The notes below the pieces were generated by a model. That model was not told where the DNA came from. It made no database searches and was given only the letters and a program-made list of their open reading frames with translations. A program made the translations under genes and the position numbers. A stretch of DNA of 64,000 bases from CBDCVN01 sp965223585 (lineage in GTDB: Bacteria > Deinococcota > Deinococci > Deinococcales > Trueperaceae): the NCBI GenBank assembly GCA_965223585.1, contig CBDCWW010000020.1, forward strand, positions 60,541 through 124,540, in the 5' to 3' direction. This document shows, piece by piece, positions 34,458 to 43,283 of this stretch (position 1 is its first letter; each line of letters begins with the position of its first letter).

Positions 34458-34534
34458 GCCGTCCTAGCTCATATTGGTAGAGCATCCGATTTGTAATCGG
34501 AAGGTTATCGGTTCGATTCCGATGGACGGCTCCA
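34458..34534 (+). tRNA. tRNA-Thr (anticodon TGT)
   Basis: Acceptor GCCGTCC pairs with GGACGGC, the anticodon stem-loop is CCGATTTGTAATCGG, the T-loop is GGTTCGATTCC, and CCA is encoded. First of four tRNA genes in the same order as E. coli thrU-tyrU-glyT-thrT. Confidence 0.95.
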
Positions 34535-34569
34535 CTTTGTATATGGTATGTTATACTCTGATTAATTCT

Positions 34570-34654
34570 GGGTCGGTGCCCGAGTGGTTAAAGGGGACGG
34601 ACTGTAAATCCGTTGGCTTAGCCTACGTTGGTTCAAATCCAACCCGGCCCACCA
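34570..34654 (+). tRNA. tRNA-Tyr (anticodon GTA)
   Basis: Class II tRNA with a long variable arm. Acceptor GGGTCGG/CCGGCCC (one G-T pair), anticodon loop ACTGTAAAT, T-loop GGTTCAAATCC, encoded CCA. Confidence 0.95.
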
Positions 34655-34671
34655 TATAATCATGATACTAT

Positions 34672-34747
34672 GCGGGAGTAACTCAGTTGGTAGAGTATCA
34701 GCTTCCCAAGCTGAATGTCGCGGGTTCGACCCCCGTTTCCCGCTCCA
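34672..34747 (+). tRNA. tRNA-Gly (anticodon CCC)
   Basis: Acceptor GCGGGAG/TTCCCGC, anticodon stem TCAGC/GCTGA with loop TTCCCAA, so the anticodon is CCC. The positional equivalent in E. coli (glyT) has TCC. CCA is encoded. Confidence 0.93.
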
Positions 34748-34777
34748 TGTGCAAGCCTTATTAAGGTGTTTTAGTAG

Positions 34778-34852
34778 GCTCGTGTAGCTCAGTGGCAGAG
34801 CACTCCCTTGGTAAGGGAGAGGTCGACGGTTCAATCCCGTCCACGAGCTCCA
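34778..34852 (+). tRNA. tRNA-Thr (anticodon GGT)
   Basis: Acceptor GCTCGTG/CACGAGC, anticodon stem CTCCC/GGGAG with loop TTGGTAA, T-loop GGTTCAATCCC, encoded CCA. It lies 82 nt before the tuf start, as thrT does before tufB. Confidence 0.95.
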
Positions 34853-34934
34853 ACTCAAAACACAAATAAAAAATAGCTATGGCTTGCTATTAGATTTTGG
34901 CTATAACAATATTAAGTTTTAAGGAGAAAACAAG

Positions 34935-36152
34935 ATGGCCAAAGGAGTATTTGAAAGAACGAAACCACATGTAAATGTAGGAACAGTAGGACATGTAGAC
35001 CATGGGAAAACGACCCTAACAGCAGCAGTAACATTCACAGCAGCAGCAGCAGATCCTACCATAGAAACACAAACCTATGATCAAATAGATAAAGCCCCAG
35101 AAGAAAAACAACGTGGTATTACTATCAATACTAGCCATGTTGAATACCAAACAGAAAAAAGACACTATAGCCATGTAGATTGCCCGGGACACGCTGATTA
35201 TGTTAAGAACATGATAACAGGTGCAGCCCAAATGGATGGAGCAATACTAGTAGTGTCCTCAGCTGATGGGCCAATGCCACAAACGAGAGAACATATACTA
35301 CTAGCTAGACAAGTAGGAGTGCCCTACATAGTAGTGTTCATGAATAAAGTGGACATGGTAGACGATGATGAAATCTTAGAGCTAGTAGAGATGGAAGTAA
35401 GAGAATTACTAGAGAGCTATGAGTTTCCGGGAGAAGAGATACCCATAATAAAAGGAAGTGCCCTAAAAGCACTAGAGGCAGTAGAAAGCAATCCCAGTAT
35501 ACAAAGGGGAGAAAACGAATGGGTAGATAAAATATGGGAACTATTGGATGCAATAGATAGTTACATACCAACACCAGAGAGAGACATAGATAAGCCATTT
35601 TTGATGCCAATAGAAGATGTATTTAGCATAACAGGGAGGGGAACAGTAGCAACAGGAAGAGTAGAGAGAGGAAAAGTTACTGTAAGTGAAGAAGTAGAAA
35701 TAGTAGGACTAAAAGAGACAACAGCAAAAGTAGTAACAGGAGTGGAGATGCATCGAAAGACATTAGATGAGGGGTTAGCAGGAGATAATGTAGGAGTGCT
35801 TTTAAGGGGAGTAGCGAGAGAAGAGATAGAAAGAGGGCAGGTATTAGCGAAGCCGGGCAGTATAACACCACACACAGAGTTTAAAGGATCGGTATATATC
35901 TTAAAGAAAGATGAAGGGGGCAGACACAGTGCGTTTTTCAGTGGATACAGGCCACAATTTTACTTTAGGACGACAGATGTGACAGGAATAGTAACATTAT
36001 CAGAAGGAGTAGAGATGGTGATGCCGGGAGATAATGTGGAGATAAGTGTGGAGTTAATCAAACCGATAGCGATGGAGGAAGGATTGAGATTTGCGATAAG
36101 AGAAGGTGGTCGCACAGTTGGTGCGGGTGTGGTTACCGCTATTAGCAAATAA
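34935..36152 (+). CDS. tuf: elongation factor Tu
   Basis: 405 residues. G-domain motifs GHVDHGKTT, DCPGHADYV, NKVDM and GSALKAL. It has the Thermus/Deinococcus-type insert around residues 180-195 (ESNPSIQRGENEW) and ends in GAGVVTAISK. It delivers aminoacyl-tRNA to the ribosome. AAGGAG ribosome site. Codon use is odd: about 18 of 21 Arg codons are AGA/AGG and Ile is mostly ATA, unlike the flanking ribosomal and rpo genes, which prefer CGT and ATT. The very 5' and 3' ends look more like the neighbours. No CTCGAG sites. A second tuf copy elsewhere is likely. Confidence 0.98.
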   Translation: MAKGVFERTKPHVNVGTVGHVDHGKTTLTAAVTFTAAAADPTIETQTYDQIDKAPEEKQRGITINTSHVEYQTEKRHYSHVDCPGHADYVKNMITGAAQMDGAILVVSSADGPMPQTREHILLARQVGVPYIVVFMNKVDMVDDDEILELVEMEVRELLESYEFPGEEIPIIKGSALKALEAVESNPSIQRGENEWVDKIWELLDAIDSYIPTPERDIDKPFLMPIEDVFSITGRGTVATGRVERGKVTVSEEVEIVGLKETTAKVVTGVEMHRKTLDEGLAGDNVGVLLRGVAREEIERGQVLAKPGSITPHTEFKGSVYILKKDEGGRHSAFFSGYRPQFYFRTTDVTGIVTLSEGVEMVMPGDNVEISVELIKPIAMEEGLRFAIREGGRTVGAGVVTAISK

Positions 36153-36163
36153 CTTAAAAAATT

Positions 36164-36346
36164 ATGTTTCAAGCTATTGTTAAATACTTAAGAAACTCTA
36201 GGGCTGAATTAGGTCGTGTAACTTGGCCTACCCGTCCTGAAGTTATGCAAGCTACCCAAGCAACGTTGGTATTTGTCCTGTTAACAGTGATTTTCCTAGT
36301 AATTACAGATACCACTATTGGGGCCCTTATTCGTTTAATTACTTAA
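36164..36346 (+). CDS. secE: preprotein translocase subunit SecE
   Basis: 60 residues, single-TM short form: IVKYLRNSRAELGRVTWPTRPEVMQAT, then a TM (LVFVLLTVIFLVITDTTI). It stabilises SecY in the inner membrane. It directly follows tuf (11-nt gap). In many bacteria, including Thermus, rpmG and tRNA-Trp lie between tuf and secE; neither is here. Confidence 0.95.
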   Translation: MFQAIVKYLRNSRAELGRVTWPTRPEVMQATQATLVFVLLTVIFLVITDTTIGALIRLIT

Positions 36347-36377
36347 ACTTAATGTTAAAGCTAAAGGCTTTTTTAAA

Positions 36378-36935
36378 ATGAGTATAGAATGGTATGCCGT
36401 TCACACTTATGTTGGGCATGAAGAAAAAGTGCGTCAAAATGTTATGCAGCGCGCTAAATCTTTAAATATGACAGATTGTGTTTATCAAGTAGTTGTGCCT
36501 TCGGAAGACACAGTTGAGCATCGTGATGGAGGCAAACAAGAAGTCGTCAAACGAAAACTTTTCCCTGGTTATGTTTTTGTACAGATGAACTTAGGCGATA
36601 ACCCAGATGAGCCTAACGAAGCATGGGAAGTAGTACGCAATACTCCCGGAGTAACAGGTTTTGTAGGCACAGCTACACGTGCTGTACCACTTACACCTGA
36701 GGAAGAGGCTCGCATGCTAGGTACTTTAGGCATTACAGGTGTTAAGACCAAGCCTAAAGTTGAAGTTAGTTTCAACGTAGGAGACATGGTACAAGTAACT
36801 GCTGGCCCCTTTGCTGATTTTACAGGGGTTGTTTCTGATCTTGATCCAGATAAGGGTAAAGTAAAAGTATTAGTGTCAATATTTGGGCGTGAAACCCCAG
36901 TAGAACTTGATTTTTCACAAGTAACTAGAACTTAG
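36378..36935 (+). CDS. nusG: transcription termination/antitermination factor NusG
   Basis: 185 residues. NGN domain starting SIEWYAVHTYVGHEEKVRQNV with LFPGYVFVQM and VRNTPGVTGFVG, then a KOW domain (VGDMVQVTAGPFADFTGVVSD). It links RNA polymerase to Rho or the ribosome. Standard position before rplK. Confidence 0.97.
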   Translation: MSIEWYAVHTYVGHEEKVRQNVMQRAKSLNMTDCVYQVVVPSEDTVEHRDGGKQEVVKRKLFPGYVFVQMNLGDNPDEPNEAWEVVRNTPGVTGFVGTATRAVPLTPEEEARMLGTLGITGVKTKPKVEVSFNVGDMVQVTAGPFADFTGVVSDLDPDKGKVKVLVSIFGRETPVELDFSQVTRT

Positions 36936-36947
36936 GAATCTAAATTT

Positions 36948-37383
36948 ATGGCTAAAAAAATAGCGGGAATTGTAAAGCTCCAGCTACCTGCTGGAGGAGC
37001 AACTGCTGCACCACCTGTTGGTCCAGCACTAGGACAGTACAGTGCTAATATTATGCAGTTTGTTAAGGAGTACAATGCTGCCACTGCTTCACAGCAGGGT
37101 TTTGTTATTCCTGTTGAAATTACTATCTATACAGATCGTTCTTTTACCTTTGTTACCAAAACTCCCCCTGCAGTTGATTTACTCAAAAAGGCAGCAAGTG
37201 TACCGAAAGGCTCGAGCACTCCTCACAAGGAAAAGGTTGGCAAGGTTACATGGGAACAGTGCATCGAAATAGGCCGCCAAAAAAATGCCTGATTTGAACG
37301 CTAATGATGAGCTAGCAGCAGCTAGTATTATTGCAGGGACAGCACGTTCTATGGGGTTTACAGTAGAGGGGAGGCCTGAATAA
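36948..37383 (+). CDS. rplK: ribosomal protein L11, interrupted by an apparent one-base frameshift
   Basis: The first 114 codons read as L11 (GIVKLQLPAGGATAAPPVGPALGQ, VTKTPPAVDLLKKAA, KVTWEQCIEIGRQK), then the frame hits TGA at 37290. In the +1 frame the missing C-terminus continues perfectly (MPDLNANDELAAASIIAGTA, RSMGFTV) to TAA at 37381-37383, which overlaps the rplA start as TAATG. The switch falls in a run of seven A (37279-37285); six A would restore a normal L11 of about 144 residues. This could be an assembly or sequencing error, transcriptional slippage on A7, or a real mutation. The lost part belongs to the rRNA-binding domain, so true loss would be severe. Confidence 0.93.
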
Positions 37384-38066
37384 TGGCTAAGCATGGAAAA
37401 CGTTATCGTGCTTTAAAAGAAAAAGTAGAGCAAGGTAAGGCTTATAGTGCTGAAGAGGCCACAGCTCTGATTAAAGAGTTAGCAACAGCCAAATTTGATG
37501 AAACAATTGAGGCACACTTTCGCTTAGGTATTGACCCCCGTAAATCAGATCAAAATGTACGTAACACAGTTTTGTTACCACATGGCACTGGTAAAACTGT
37601 GCGGGTTTTAGCTTTTGTTAAGGGTGATAAAGTAAGTGAAGCAGAAAAAGCAGGTGCAGACTATGTTGGAGAAGAAGAACTTATTAAAAAAGTTCTAGAT
37701 GGCTGGACCGATTTTGATGCTGTGGTATCTACACCAGATATGATGGCAGCAGTAGGCAGTAAATTAGGTCGTGTTTTAGGACCTAGGGGTTTGCTACCAA
37801 ACCCTAAAGCTGGCACAGTAGGTCCTAATATTGGCGAAATTATTAAGGCTTTAAAAGCTGGCAAAATTGAGTTCCGTAACGATAAAACAGGGGTAGTGCA
37901 CGCACCCATTGGTAAAAAGAGTTTTGAGGCAAATAAACTTGCTGAAAATCTTCAGGCTTTGAAGAAGGTACTAGAAGATACAAAACCAGAAGGTGTTAAA
38001 GGTCAATTTATAAGTTCACTTTATATTGCCTCAACAATGGGACCTAGCGTACGTGTAACAATATAG
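37383..38066 (+). CDS. rplA: ribosomal protein L1
   Basis: 227 residues: GKRYRALKEKVEQGKAYS, HFRLGIDPRKSDQNVR, LGRVLGPRGLLPNPKAGTV, and GKIEFRNDKTGVVHAPIGK. It forms the L1 stalk. Its ATG overlaps the shifted-frame stop of rplK, so translation is normally coupled to full-length L11. Confidence 0.97.
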   Translation: MAKHGKRYRALKEKVEQGKAYSAEEATALIKELATAKFDETIEAHFRLGIDPRKSDQNVRNTVLLPHGTGKTVRVLAFVKGDKVSEAEKAGADYVGEEELIKKVLDGWTDFDAVVSTPDMMAAVGSKLGRVLGPRGLLPNPKAGTVGPNIGEIIKALKAGKIEFRNDKTGVVHAPIGKKSFEANKLAENLQALKKVLEDTKPEGVKGQFISSLYIASTMGPSVRVTI

Positions 38067-38068
38067 GC

Positions 38069-38165
38069 ATCCCGGTGCGTAGCACCTTATGAAGTGGCGT
38101 TGGAGACAGCAGGGGTCAGCCAGACTTAAAGATCCTGCCGAGGCGTTAGCTACGTTTCGTGGTTA
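38069..38165 (+). promoter_or_regulatory. L10 leader (autoregulatory RNA element)
   Basis: Structured stretch just before rplJ: hairpin GGTGC/GCACC (38074-38086) and a second hairpin GCAGG (38109-38113)/CCTGC (38134-38138), with GGAGAC and GATCCTGCCGAGG-type flanks resembling the kink-turn region of bacterial L10 leaders. L10 (with L7/L12) binds this RNA to repress its own synthesis. Confidence 0.75.
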
Positions 38166-38199
38166 AATATTTTTATTTAGTGTTTAAGAAAGGCTCAAC

Positions 38200-38766
38200 A
38201 TGGCAAACCCAAAAAATGAGAAGTCTATTGCTGAGCTAAGGAATATTTTAGAGGATACACAAACTTTTTTCTTAGTAGATTATCAAGGTCTTTCTGCTGG
38301 AGAACTAGCTGATTTGCGTAAAAGAGTTAAAGAAGCAGGGGGACGTCTTTTTGTTACTAAAAATACTCTCCTTAGTGTGGCTCTTAAGGAAAGAGGTTCT
38401 GAAGGCTTTGAAGAAATGCTCAAAGGGCCTACAGCTATGGTTTTGGTTGATGAAGACCCTATTGGTCCAGCTAAAGTCATTACCGATTATGCTAAGAAAA
38501 ATCCTCAGAAACTACCTGCAACTAAGGGTGGAATTCTAGGTGGCAGACCTATAGATGCTGCAGCAGTTTCACGGATCATTGATTTACCACCTCGAGAGCA
38601 CCTATTGAGCAGTTTGTTAGGTGTATTGCAATCACCTTTACAGCAGCTTGTTACAGCACTCGAGTCACCTCCAAGAGACCTTGTTACAGCACTTGAAGGT
38701 GTGCCTCGTAAATTTGTAAATTTGGTAAACAACTATTCAGAGAAATTAAAACAGGAGAATGATTAA
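38200..38766 (+). CDS. rplJ: ribosomal protein L10
   Basis: 188 residues: FFLVDYQGLSAGELADLRKRV, VTKNTLLSVALKERG, KGPTAMVLVDEDPIGPAKVI, and a C-terminal L12-binding helix. It anchors L7/L12 dimers to the stalk base. AAGG ribosome site. The stop overlaps the rplL start (TAATG). Confidence 0.97.
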   Translation: MANPKNEKSIAELRNILEDTQTFFLVDYQGLSAGELADLRKRVKEAGGRLFVTKNTLLSVALKERGSEGFEEMLKGPTAMVLVDEDPIGPAKVITDYAKKNPQKLPATKGGILGGRPIDAAAVSRIIDLPPREHLLSSLLGVLQSPLQQLVTALESPPRDLVTALEGVPRKFVNLVNNYSEKLKQEND

Positions 38767-39161
38767 TGGCTTTTGACAAAGACGCTCTAATTGAACAAAT
38801 TGGTAACTTGACTGTACTTGAATTAGTAGAGTTAGTAGACGGCCTTAAAGAAAAACTAGGAGTAGAAGCTGCTGCACCTATGCCTATGGGTATGCCTATG
38901 GCTATGCCCGGTGCTGCCGCTAGTGATGCAGAAGAAGCAGCAACTGAAGAGAAAACCGAATTTGATGTTATCATTAAAAGTCCCGGTGATGAAAAACTTA
39001 AGGTTATTAAAGAAGTGAGAACTTTAACAGGTGCTGCCCTTAAAGAAGCTAAGTCACTAGTTGAAAGCGGCGGAGCTATTAAAGAAGGCGTTTCTAAAGA
39101 AGAAGCTGAAGAGATTAAGAAAAAGCTCGAGGAAGTTGGCGCAACTATTGAAATCAGCTAA
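38766..39161 (+). CDS. rplL: ribosomal protein L7/L12
   Basis: 131 residues: N-terminal dimerisation region (LTVLELVELVDGLKEKLGVEA), a Met/Gly/Ala hinge (PMPMGMPMAMPGAAA), and the C-terminal factor-binding domain (EKTEFDVIIKSPGDEKLKVIKEVR, EAKSLVESGG). The Met-Pro-Gly-rich hinge is unusually repetitive. Followed by an attenuator. Confidence 0.97.
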   Translation: MAFDKDALIEQIGNLTVLELVELVDGLKEKLGVEAAAPMPMGMPMAMPGAAASDAEEAATEEKTEFDVIIKSPGDEKLKVIKEVRTLTGAALKEAKSLVESGGAIKEGVSKEEAEEIKKKLEEVGATIEIS

Positions 39162-39209
39162 GGTAATTAGCTTTCAGAAGTATTGCTAGCTATTGTGCAA
39201 GGGATGCAC

Positions 39210-39256
39210 AAATGGGGTGTTTGTAAGAAATTTAACCCCATTTATTTTTATTTTTA
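39210..39256 (+). terminator. terminator/attenuator between rplL and rpoB
   Basis: AAATGGGGT (39210-39218) pairs with ACCCCATTT (39235-39243), followed by ATTTTTATTTTTA. This is a standard intrinsic terminator. The rpo genes are usually read through partially from here, so it probably attenuates and lets ribosomal protein and polymerase levels differ. Confidence 0.8.
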
Positions 39257-39833
39257 GTATAGAATGGCTTGTGTTTTATCGTAATTATTTTAGGCTAACT
39301 ATTCAACTAAGAAATTATTTACAAATCAAACCTCACGGGGCCTGCACATGAAAATCAAAATAAACATTTTTAAAGGTAAATTTCAGCCTTCACTAACAGC
39401 TTAGTGATAAAACCCTTTTCCTAAAAATTATTGTCAAAAACAACAACCTCTTGGTGCTTAAACGCCTAACAATGTTGTTGGTTATTAGAAAGAAATTTTA
39501 ATAACTAAGCAGCACTATGGTTCTTTATTAAGGTATTTTCTTCAGCGAAATTGCTTAAGTGCATTTTGTGGAGATTTAAACCTTCATTCTTGTTAGCTAA
39601 AAGGAGTTTGGTCTAATCGGAAAGTGGAATAAAAAAGTTTTCACAGCAAAAGGCCATGTCAAAACGTTGAAAGTCCATGGACCTTTTCTTTTAAGGTATA
39701 GAGTTTAATGCTCTTATCCTTCGATGTTAAACAAGAACAGGATAACAATATCTGTGGAAGTGAGAACTTTTGAGCACATTTATTTTTATCCTAAGATCTT
39801 GCAAATTTGTATTAAGAAAGATGGCAGTTAACT
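39257..39833 (+). other. long leader/spacer upstream of rpoB
   Basis: About 580 nt without a gene. Hairpins: CAACAAC (39441-39447)/GTTGTTG (39474-39480), and AAAAGGCCATG (39648-39658)/CATGGACCTTTT (39676-39687, one bulge) followed by a T-rich run, a second possible attenuator. At 39821 a six-codon ORF (ATG to TGA, MAVNYA) overlaps the rpoB start. A separate rpoB promoter may lie here, but I cannot choose hexamers confidently. Confidence 0.55.
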
Positions 39834-42800
39834 ATGCGTGAAATTCACAAATTTGGGACTATTAAAGAAGTTATTGAGCTTCCTAGTCTTACTAAGATTC
39901 AAATTAACTCGTACAACACTTTTTTGCAACAAGGAGTGCCTGTAAGCGCTCGAGATAGTATAGGCTTACAAAGTGCTTTCAAGGAAGTTTTTCCTATTGA
40001 CGAAACTGAAAAAGGTAGACAAACCGGTTTAGTCCTAGATTTTTTAGAATATACTCTACAAGATCCAGAATTTAGTCCTGAAGAGTGCCGAGAAAAAGAT
40101 CTAACTTATCAAGCAGGACTATTTGCCAAATTGCAACTTATTCATAAGGATAGCGGGTTAATTAAAGAAGATCAGGTCTTTGTAGGCGATTTACCACTTA
40201 TGACTCCAGATGGTTCTTTCGTAGTTAACGGTGCTGACCGAGTTATTGTTTCTCAAATCCATCGTTCACCGGGTGTGTACTTTATTGGTACTCACAAAGG
40301 AGTAGTAGAAAACCCCACTTATATGGCTAGCATTATACCTATGCCTAAACGTGGACCTTGGATTGAGGTTGAATTTGATAATAGTAATGTTTTGTGGATG
40401 AAAATCAACAAGAAAAAGTTTCCTTTAACTTTAATTTTGAGGGTGCTTGGCTTAGGTGATCAAGATATCCATAATCTTTTTGAAGGTCAAGAAGAGCTTA
40501 TTGAGGAAACTTTGCAAGAAGATGGTAATAGTGGGGCTAGTCCAGAGGAAGCGCTACTGAGGCTCTTTACAATACTTAGACCCGGCGACCCTCCCAAAGT
40601 TGATAAGGCCACTGCTTATTTGCGTAGCCTTTTGGCTGATAAACGACGTTATGATTTGGGTGATGCTGGTCGTTATAAGGTAAATATGAAGCTGGGTTTA
40701 AATTATAAGTATGGCACGCTACTTGGTTTTGAAGAGGGCAACTTTATAGATTATGGACTCATTCCTACAGTACAATATCTTCTCAATCTGCAGACTATAC
40801 CTGAAGAAGAGCACATGCAAACAAGAGTCAAGTTACGTGGGGCGGCTCGAAAGGTTTCTCTTTACGAAGATGATATTGATCATCTGGGCAATCGTCGCAT
40901 TCGTACTGTAGGTGAATTAGTTACTGATCAAGTTCGTGTAGGGCTTGGACGCATGGCTCGAGGTGTTCGTGAGCGCATGCTCCTTGGTAATCCTGATGCT
41001 GCTACACCACAGAAATTAATTAATAATCGCCCTGTAGTAGCAGCGTTACGCGAGTTTTTTGGGAGAAGTCAGCTCTCACAATTTAAAGATCAGGTTAACC
41101 CTTTATCTGAAATAAGGCACAAAAGGCGTATTTCTGCATTGGGACCGGGCGGCTTAACTCGTGAACGAGCAGGTTTTGACGTACGTGACGTGCACCGTAC
41201 ACACTATGGGCGTATCTGCCCCATTGAAACTCCTGAAGGTGCAAATATTGGTCTTATCACCTCGCTTTCTAGCTATGCAAAAGTTAATGAACTTGGTTTT
41301 ATTGAAGCTCCCTACCGCAAAGTAAAAGATCAATTAGTTAGTGATGATGTTGTTTATATGAATGCACATGAAGAAGATGACTATATAATTGCTCAAGCAA
41401 ATGCCTTACTTAAAGAAAATGGCGAGTTTCAAAACGAGCGAGTGGTAACTCGTATAGCAGGTGAGGCAGAAGTGGTTACTGCTGATTTGGTGGATTATAT
41501 GGATGTTTCACCTAAACAAATAATTTCGGTACCTACCTCGTTAATTCCTTTTTTAGAGCACGACGATGCTAACCGTGCTCTAATGGGTTCAAATATGCAA
41601 TCGCAAGCTGTACCTTTGGTACGTGCAGAAGCACCTTTTGTTGGTACAGGAGTAGAAGATCGTGTGGCTAAGGATTCTGGTGCAATAGTAGTAGCTGAAG
41701 AAAATAGTGTAGTAAATTATGTAGATGCTAGTCACATTATAGTTACCAATGGGAATATTGATAAAGAATATCAGCTAACAAGATTTCAACGTTCCAATCA
41801 AAATACTAATTTAGATCAGCATCCTTTGGTTAAAGCTGGTGATAAAGTTAAGTCTGGACAAGTAATAGCTGATGGCCCTTCTTGTGAAGGAGGGCGCTTA
41901 GCTTTAGGGCAAAATGTTCTTATTGCCATTATGCCTTTTGATGGCTACAATTTTGAAGATGCTATTGTGCTCTCAGAGAACTTAGTGCGTCGTGATGCCT
42001 ATACTAGCGTGCATATAGAAAAATATGAAAAAGAAGCTCGAGACACCAAGCTAGGTCCTGAAAAGATTACTCGTGATATCCCCGGGCTTTCAGAGGCAGC
42101 CTTGCGTGATCTTGACGAAGATGGTGTAGTGCGTATTGGCGCAGAGGTTAAACAAGGTGACATTTTAGTAGGCCATACATCTTTTAAAGGAGAAACAGAG
42201 CCAACTCCTGAGGAAAGATTACTGCGCTCAATTTTTGGAGAAAAAGCTAGAGAAGTCAAAGACACTAGTTTACGTGTCCCACCCGGTGACAGCGGTATTA
42301 TACTGCGTACAGTACGTTTTAGGCGTGGCGACCCCGGTGTAGAGCTTAAGCCCGGTGTTCAAGAAATGGTGCGTGTTTATATAGCTCAGAAACGCCGTTT
42401 AGTTGAAGGTGATAAACTTGCTAACCGCCACGGTAATAAAGGTGTAGTGGCAAAAATTTTACCCCCTGAAGATATGCCTCATCTTGCAGATGGCACACCT
42501 GTAGATCTTGTTTTTGATCCTTTGGGTGTTCCCTCACGGATGAATCTAGGCCAAATTTTAGAGACTCACCTAGGTTTAGCGGCCTATAAGAAAGGTGTAT
42601 CCTATGTAACTCCTGTTTTTGACGGAGCCAAAGAAAATGAAATTAAGGATGTACTTGAAGAAACTTGGCAAGGTGAGCATTTAGAAGAAAAAGAAAGTGG
42701 CTTCTATCCTGATAAACGTGAAATGGATGTTATTCGTCGCTCAGGCAAACTTGGTATCATTGACCCCGATTTAACTTTAGAGGAAGCACAGCGTCAAATA

Positions 42801-43283
42801 GCTCGATTAGGTAAAACAGTTCTTTATGATGGTAGAACTGGAGAGGCCATTGATGCACCAATTGTAGTGGGTGTCATGTATGTAATGAAACTTTATCATA
42901 TGGTAGAAGATAAATTACATGCTCGCTCTACAGGGCCATACTCTCTCATTACCCAGCAACCTTTAGGTGGTAAAGCTCAGTTTGGTGGCCAGCGTTTAGG
43001 TGAGATGGAGTGCTGGGCTTTACAAGCTCATGGTGCAGCGCACACTTTACAAGAAATGCTTACCATTAAATCCGACGATATAGAGGGACGTAATGAATCC
43101 TATGAAGCTATAGTTAAAGGTAATGATGTTTTGGAACCAACTATTCCTGAATCATTTAAAGTATTAATAAAAGAGTTGCACTCATTAGGTCTAGATGTAC
43201 AAGTTCTAGGTGAACAGAATGAACCTGTGAACATATTTGATGAATCAGGGCGTGGAGGTAAAGGGAAACGCCCTAGTAAGTAG
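39834..43283 (+). CDS. rpoB: RNA polymerase beta subunit
   Basis: 1149 residues, close to the Thermus length. Conserved blocks: VNGADRVIVSQIHRSPGVYF, the rifampicin region (FFGRSQLSQFKDQVNPLSEI, then RRISALGPGGLTRERAGFDV), GRICPIETPEGANIGLI, MPFDGYNFEDAIVLSE, KLANRHGNKGVVAKILPPEDMP, and the C-terminal clamp (LGEMECWALQAHGAAHTLQEM). The rifampicin pocket looks wild type. Four CTCGAG-type sites or fewer per gene, as elsewhere. Confidence 0.98.
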   Translation: MREIHKFGTIKEVIELPSLTKIQINSYNTFLQQGVPVSARDSIGLQSAFKEVFPIDETEKGRQTGLVLDFLEYTLQDPEFSPEECREKDLTYQAGLFAKLQLIHKDSGLIKEDQVFVGDLPLMTPDGSFVVNGADRVIVSQIHRSPGVYFIGTHKGVVENPTYMASIIPMPKRGPWIEVEFDNSNVLWMKINKKKFPLTLILRVLGLGDQDIHNLFEGQEELIEETLQEDGNSGASPEEALLRLFTILRPGDPPKVDKATAYLRSLLADKRRYDLGDAGRYKVNMKLGLNYKYGTLLGFEEGNFIDYGLIPTVQYLLNLQTIPEEEHMQTRVKLRGAARKVSLYEDDIDHLGNRRIRTVGELVTDQVRVGLGRMARGVRERMLLGNPDAATPQKLINNRPVVAALREFFGRSQLSQFKDQVNPLSEIRHKRRISALGPGGLTRERAGFDVRDVHRTHYGRICPIETPEGANIGLITSLSSYAKVNELGFIEAPYRKVKDQLVSDDVVYMNAHEEDDYIIAQANALLKENGEFQNERVVTRIAGEAEVVTADLVDYMDVSPKQIISVPTSLIPFLEHDDANRALMGSNMQSQAVPLVRAEAPFVGTGVEDRVAKDSGAIVVAEENSVVNYVDASHIIVTNGNIDKEYQLTRFQRSNQNTNLDQHPLVKAGDKVKSGQVIADGPSCEGGRLALGQNVLIAIMPFDGYNFEDAIVLSENLVRRDAYTSVHIEKYEKEARDTKLGPEKITRDIPGLSEAALRDLDEDGVVRIGAEVKQGDILVGHTSFKGETEPTPEERLLRSIFGEKAREVKDTSLRVPPGDSGIILRTVRFRRGDPGVELKPGVQEMVRVYIAQKRRLVEGDKLANRHGNKGVVAKILPPEDMPHLADGTPVDLVFDPLGVPSRMNLGQILETHLGLAAYKKGVSYVTPVFDGAKENEIKDVLEETWQGEHLEEKESGFYPDKREMDVIRRSGKLGIIDPDLTLEEAQRQIARLGKTVLYDGRTGEAIDAPIVVGVMYVMKLYHMVEDKLHARSTGPYSLITQQPLGGKAQFGGQRLGEMECWALQAHGAAHTLQEMLTIKSDDIEGRNESYEAIVKGNDVLEPTIPESFKVLIKELHSLGLDVQVLGEQNEPVNIFDESGRGGKGKRPSK

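Noticed and set aside
34562..34858. 98-codon minus-strand ORF across the tRNA cluster
   Set aside because: It is the familiar spurious translation of tRNA genes (WSGKRGSNPRH-type); the tRNAs explain the sequence.
35016..36172. Several long antisense ORFs under tuf
   Set aside because: They result from the biased codon use of tuf; products are low-complexity Leu/Ser/Cys chains.
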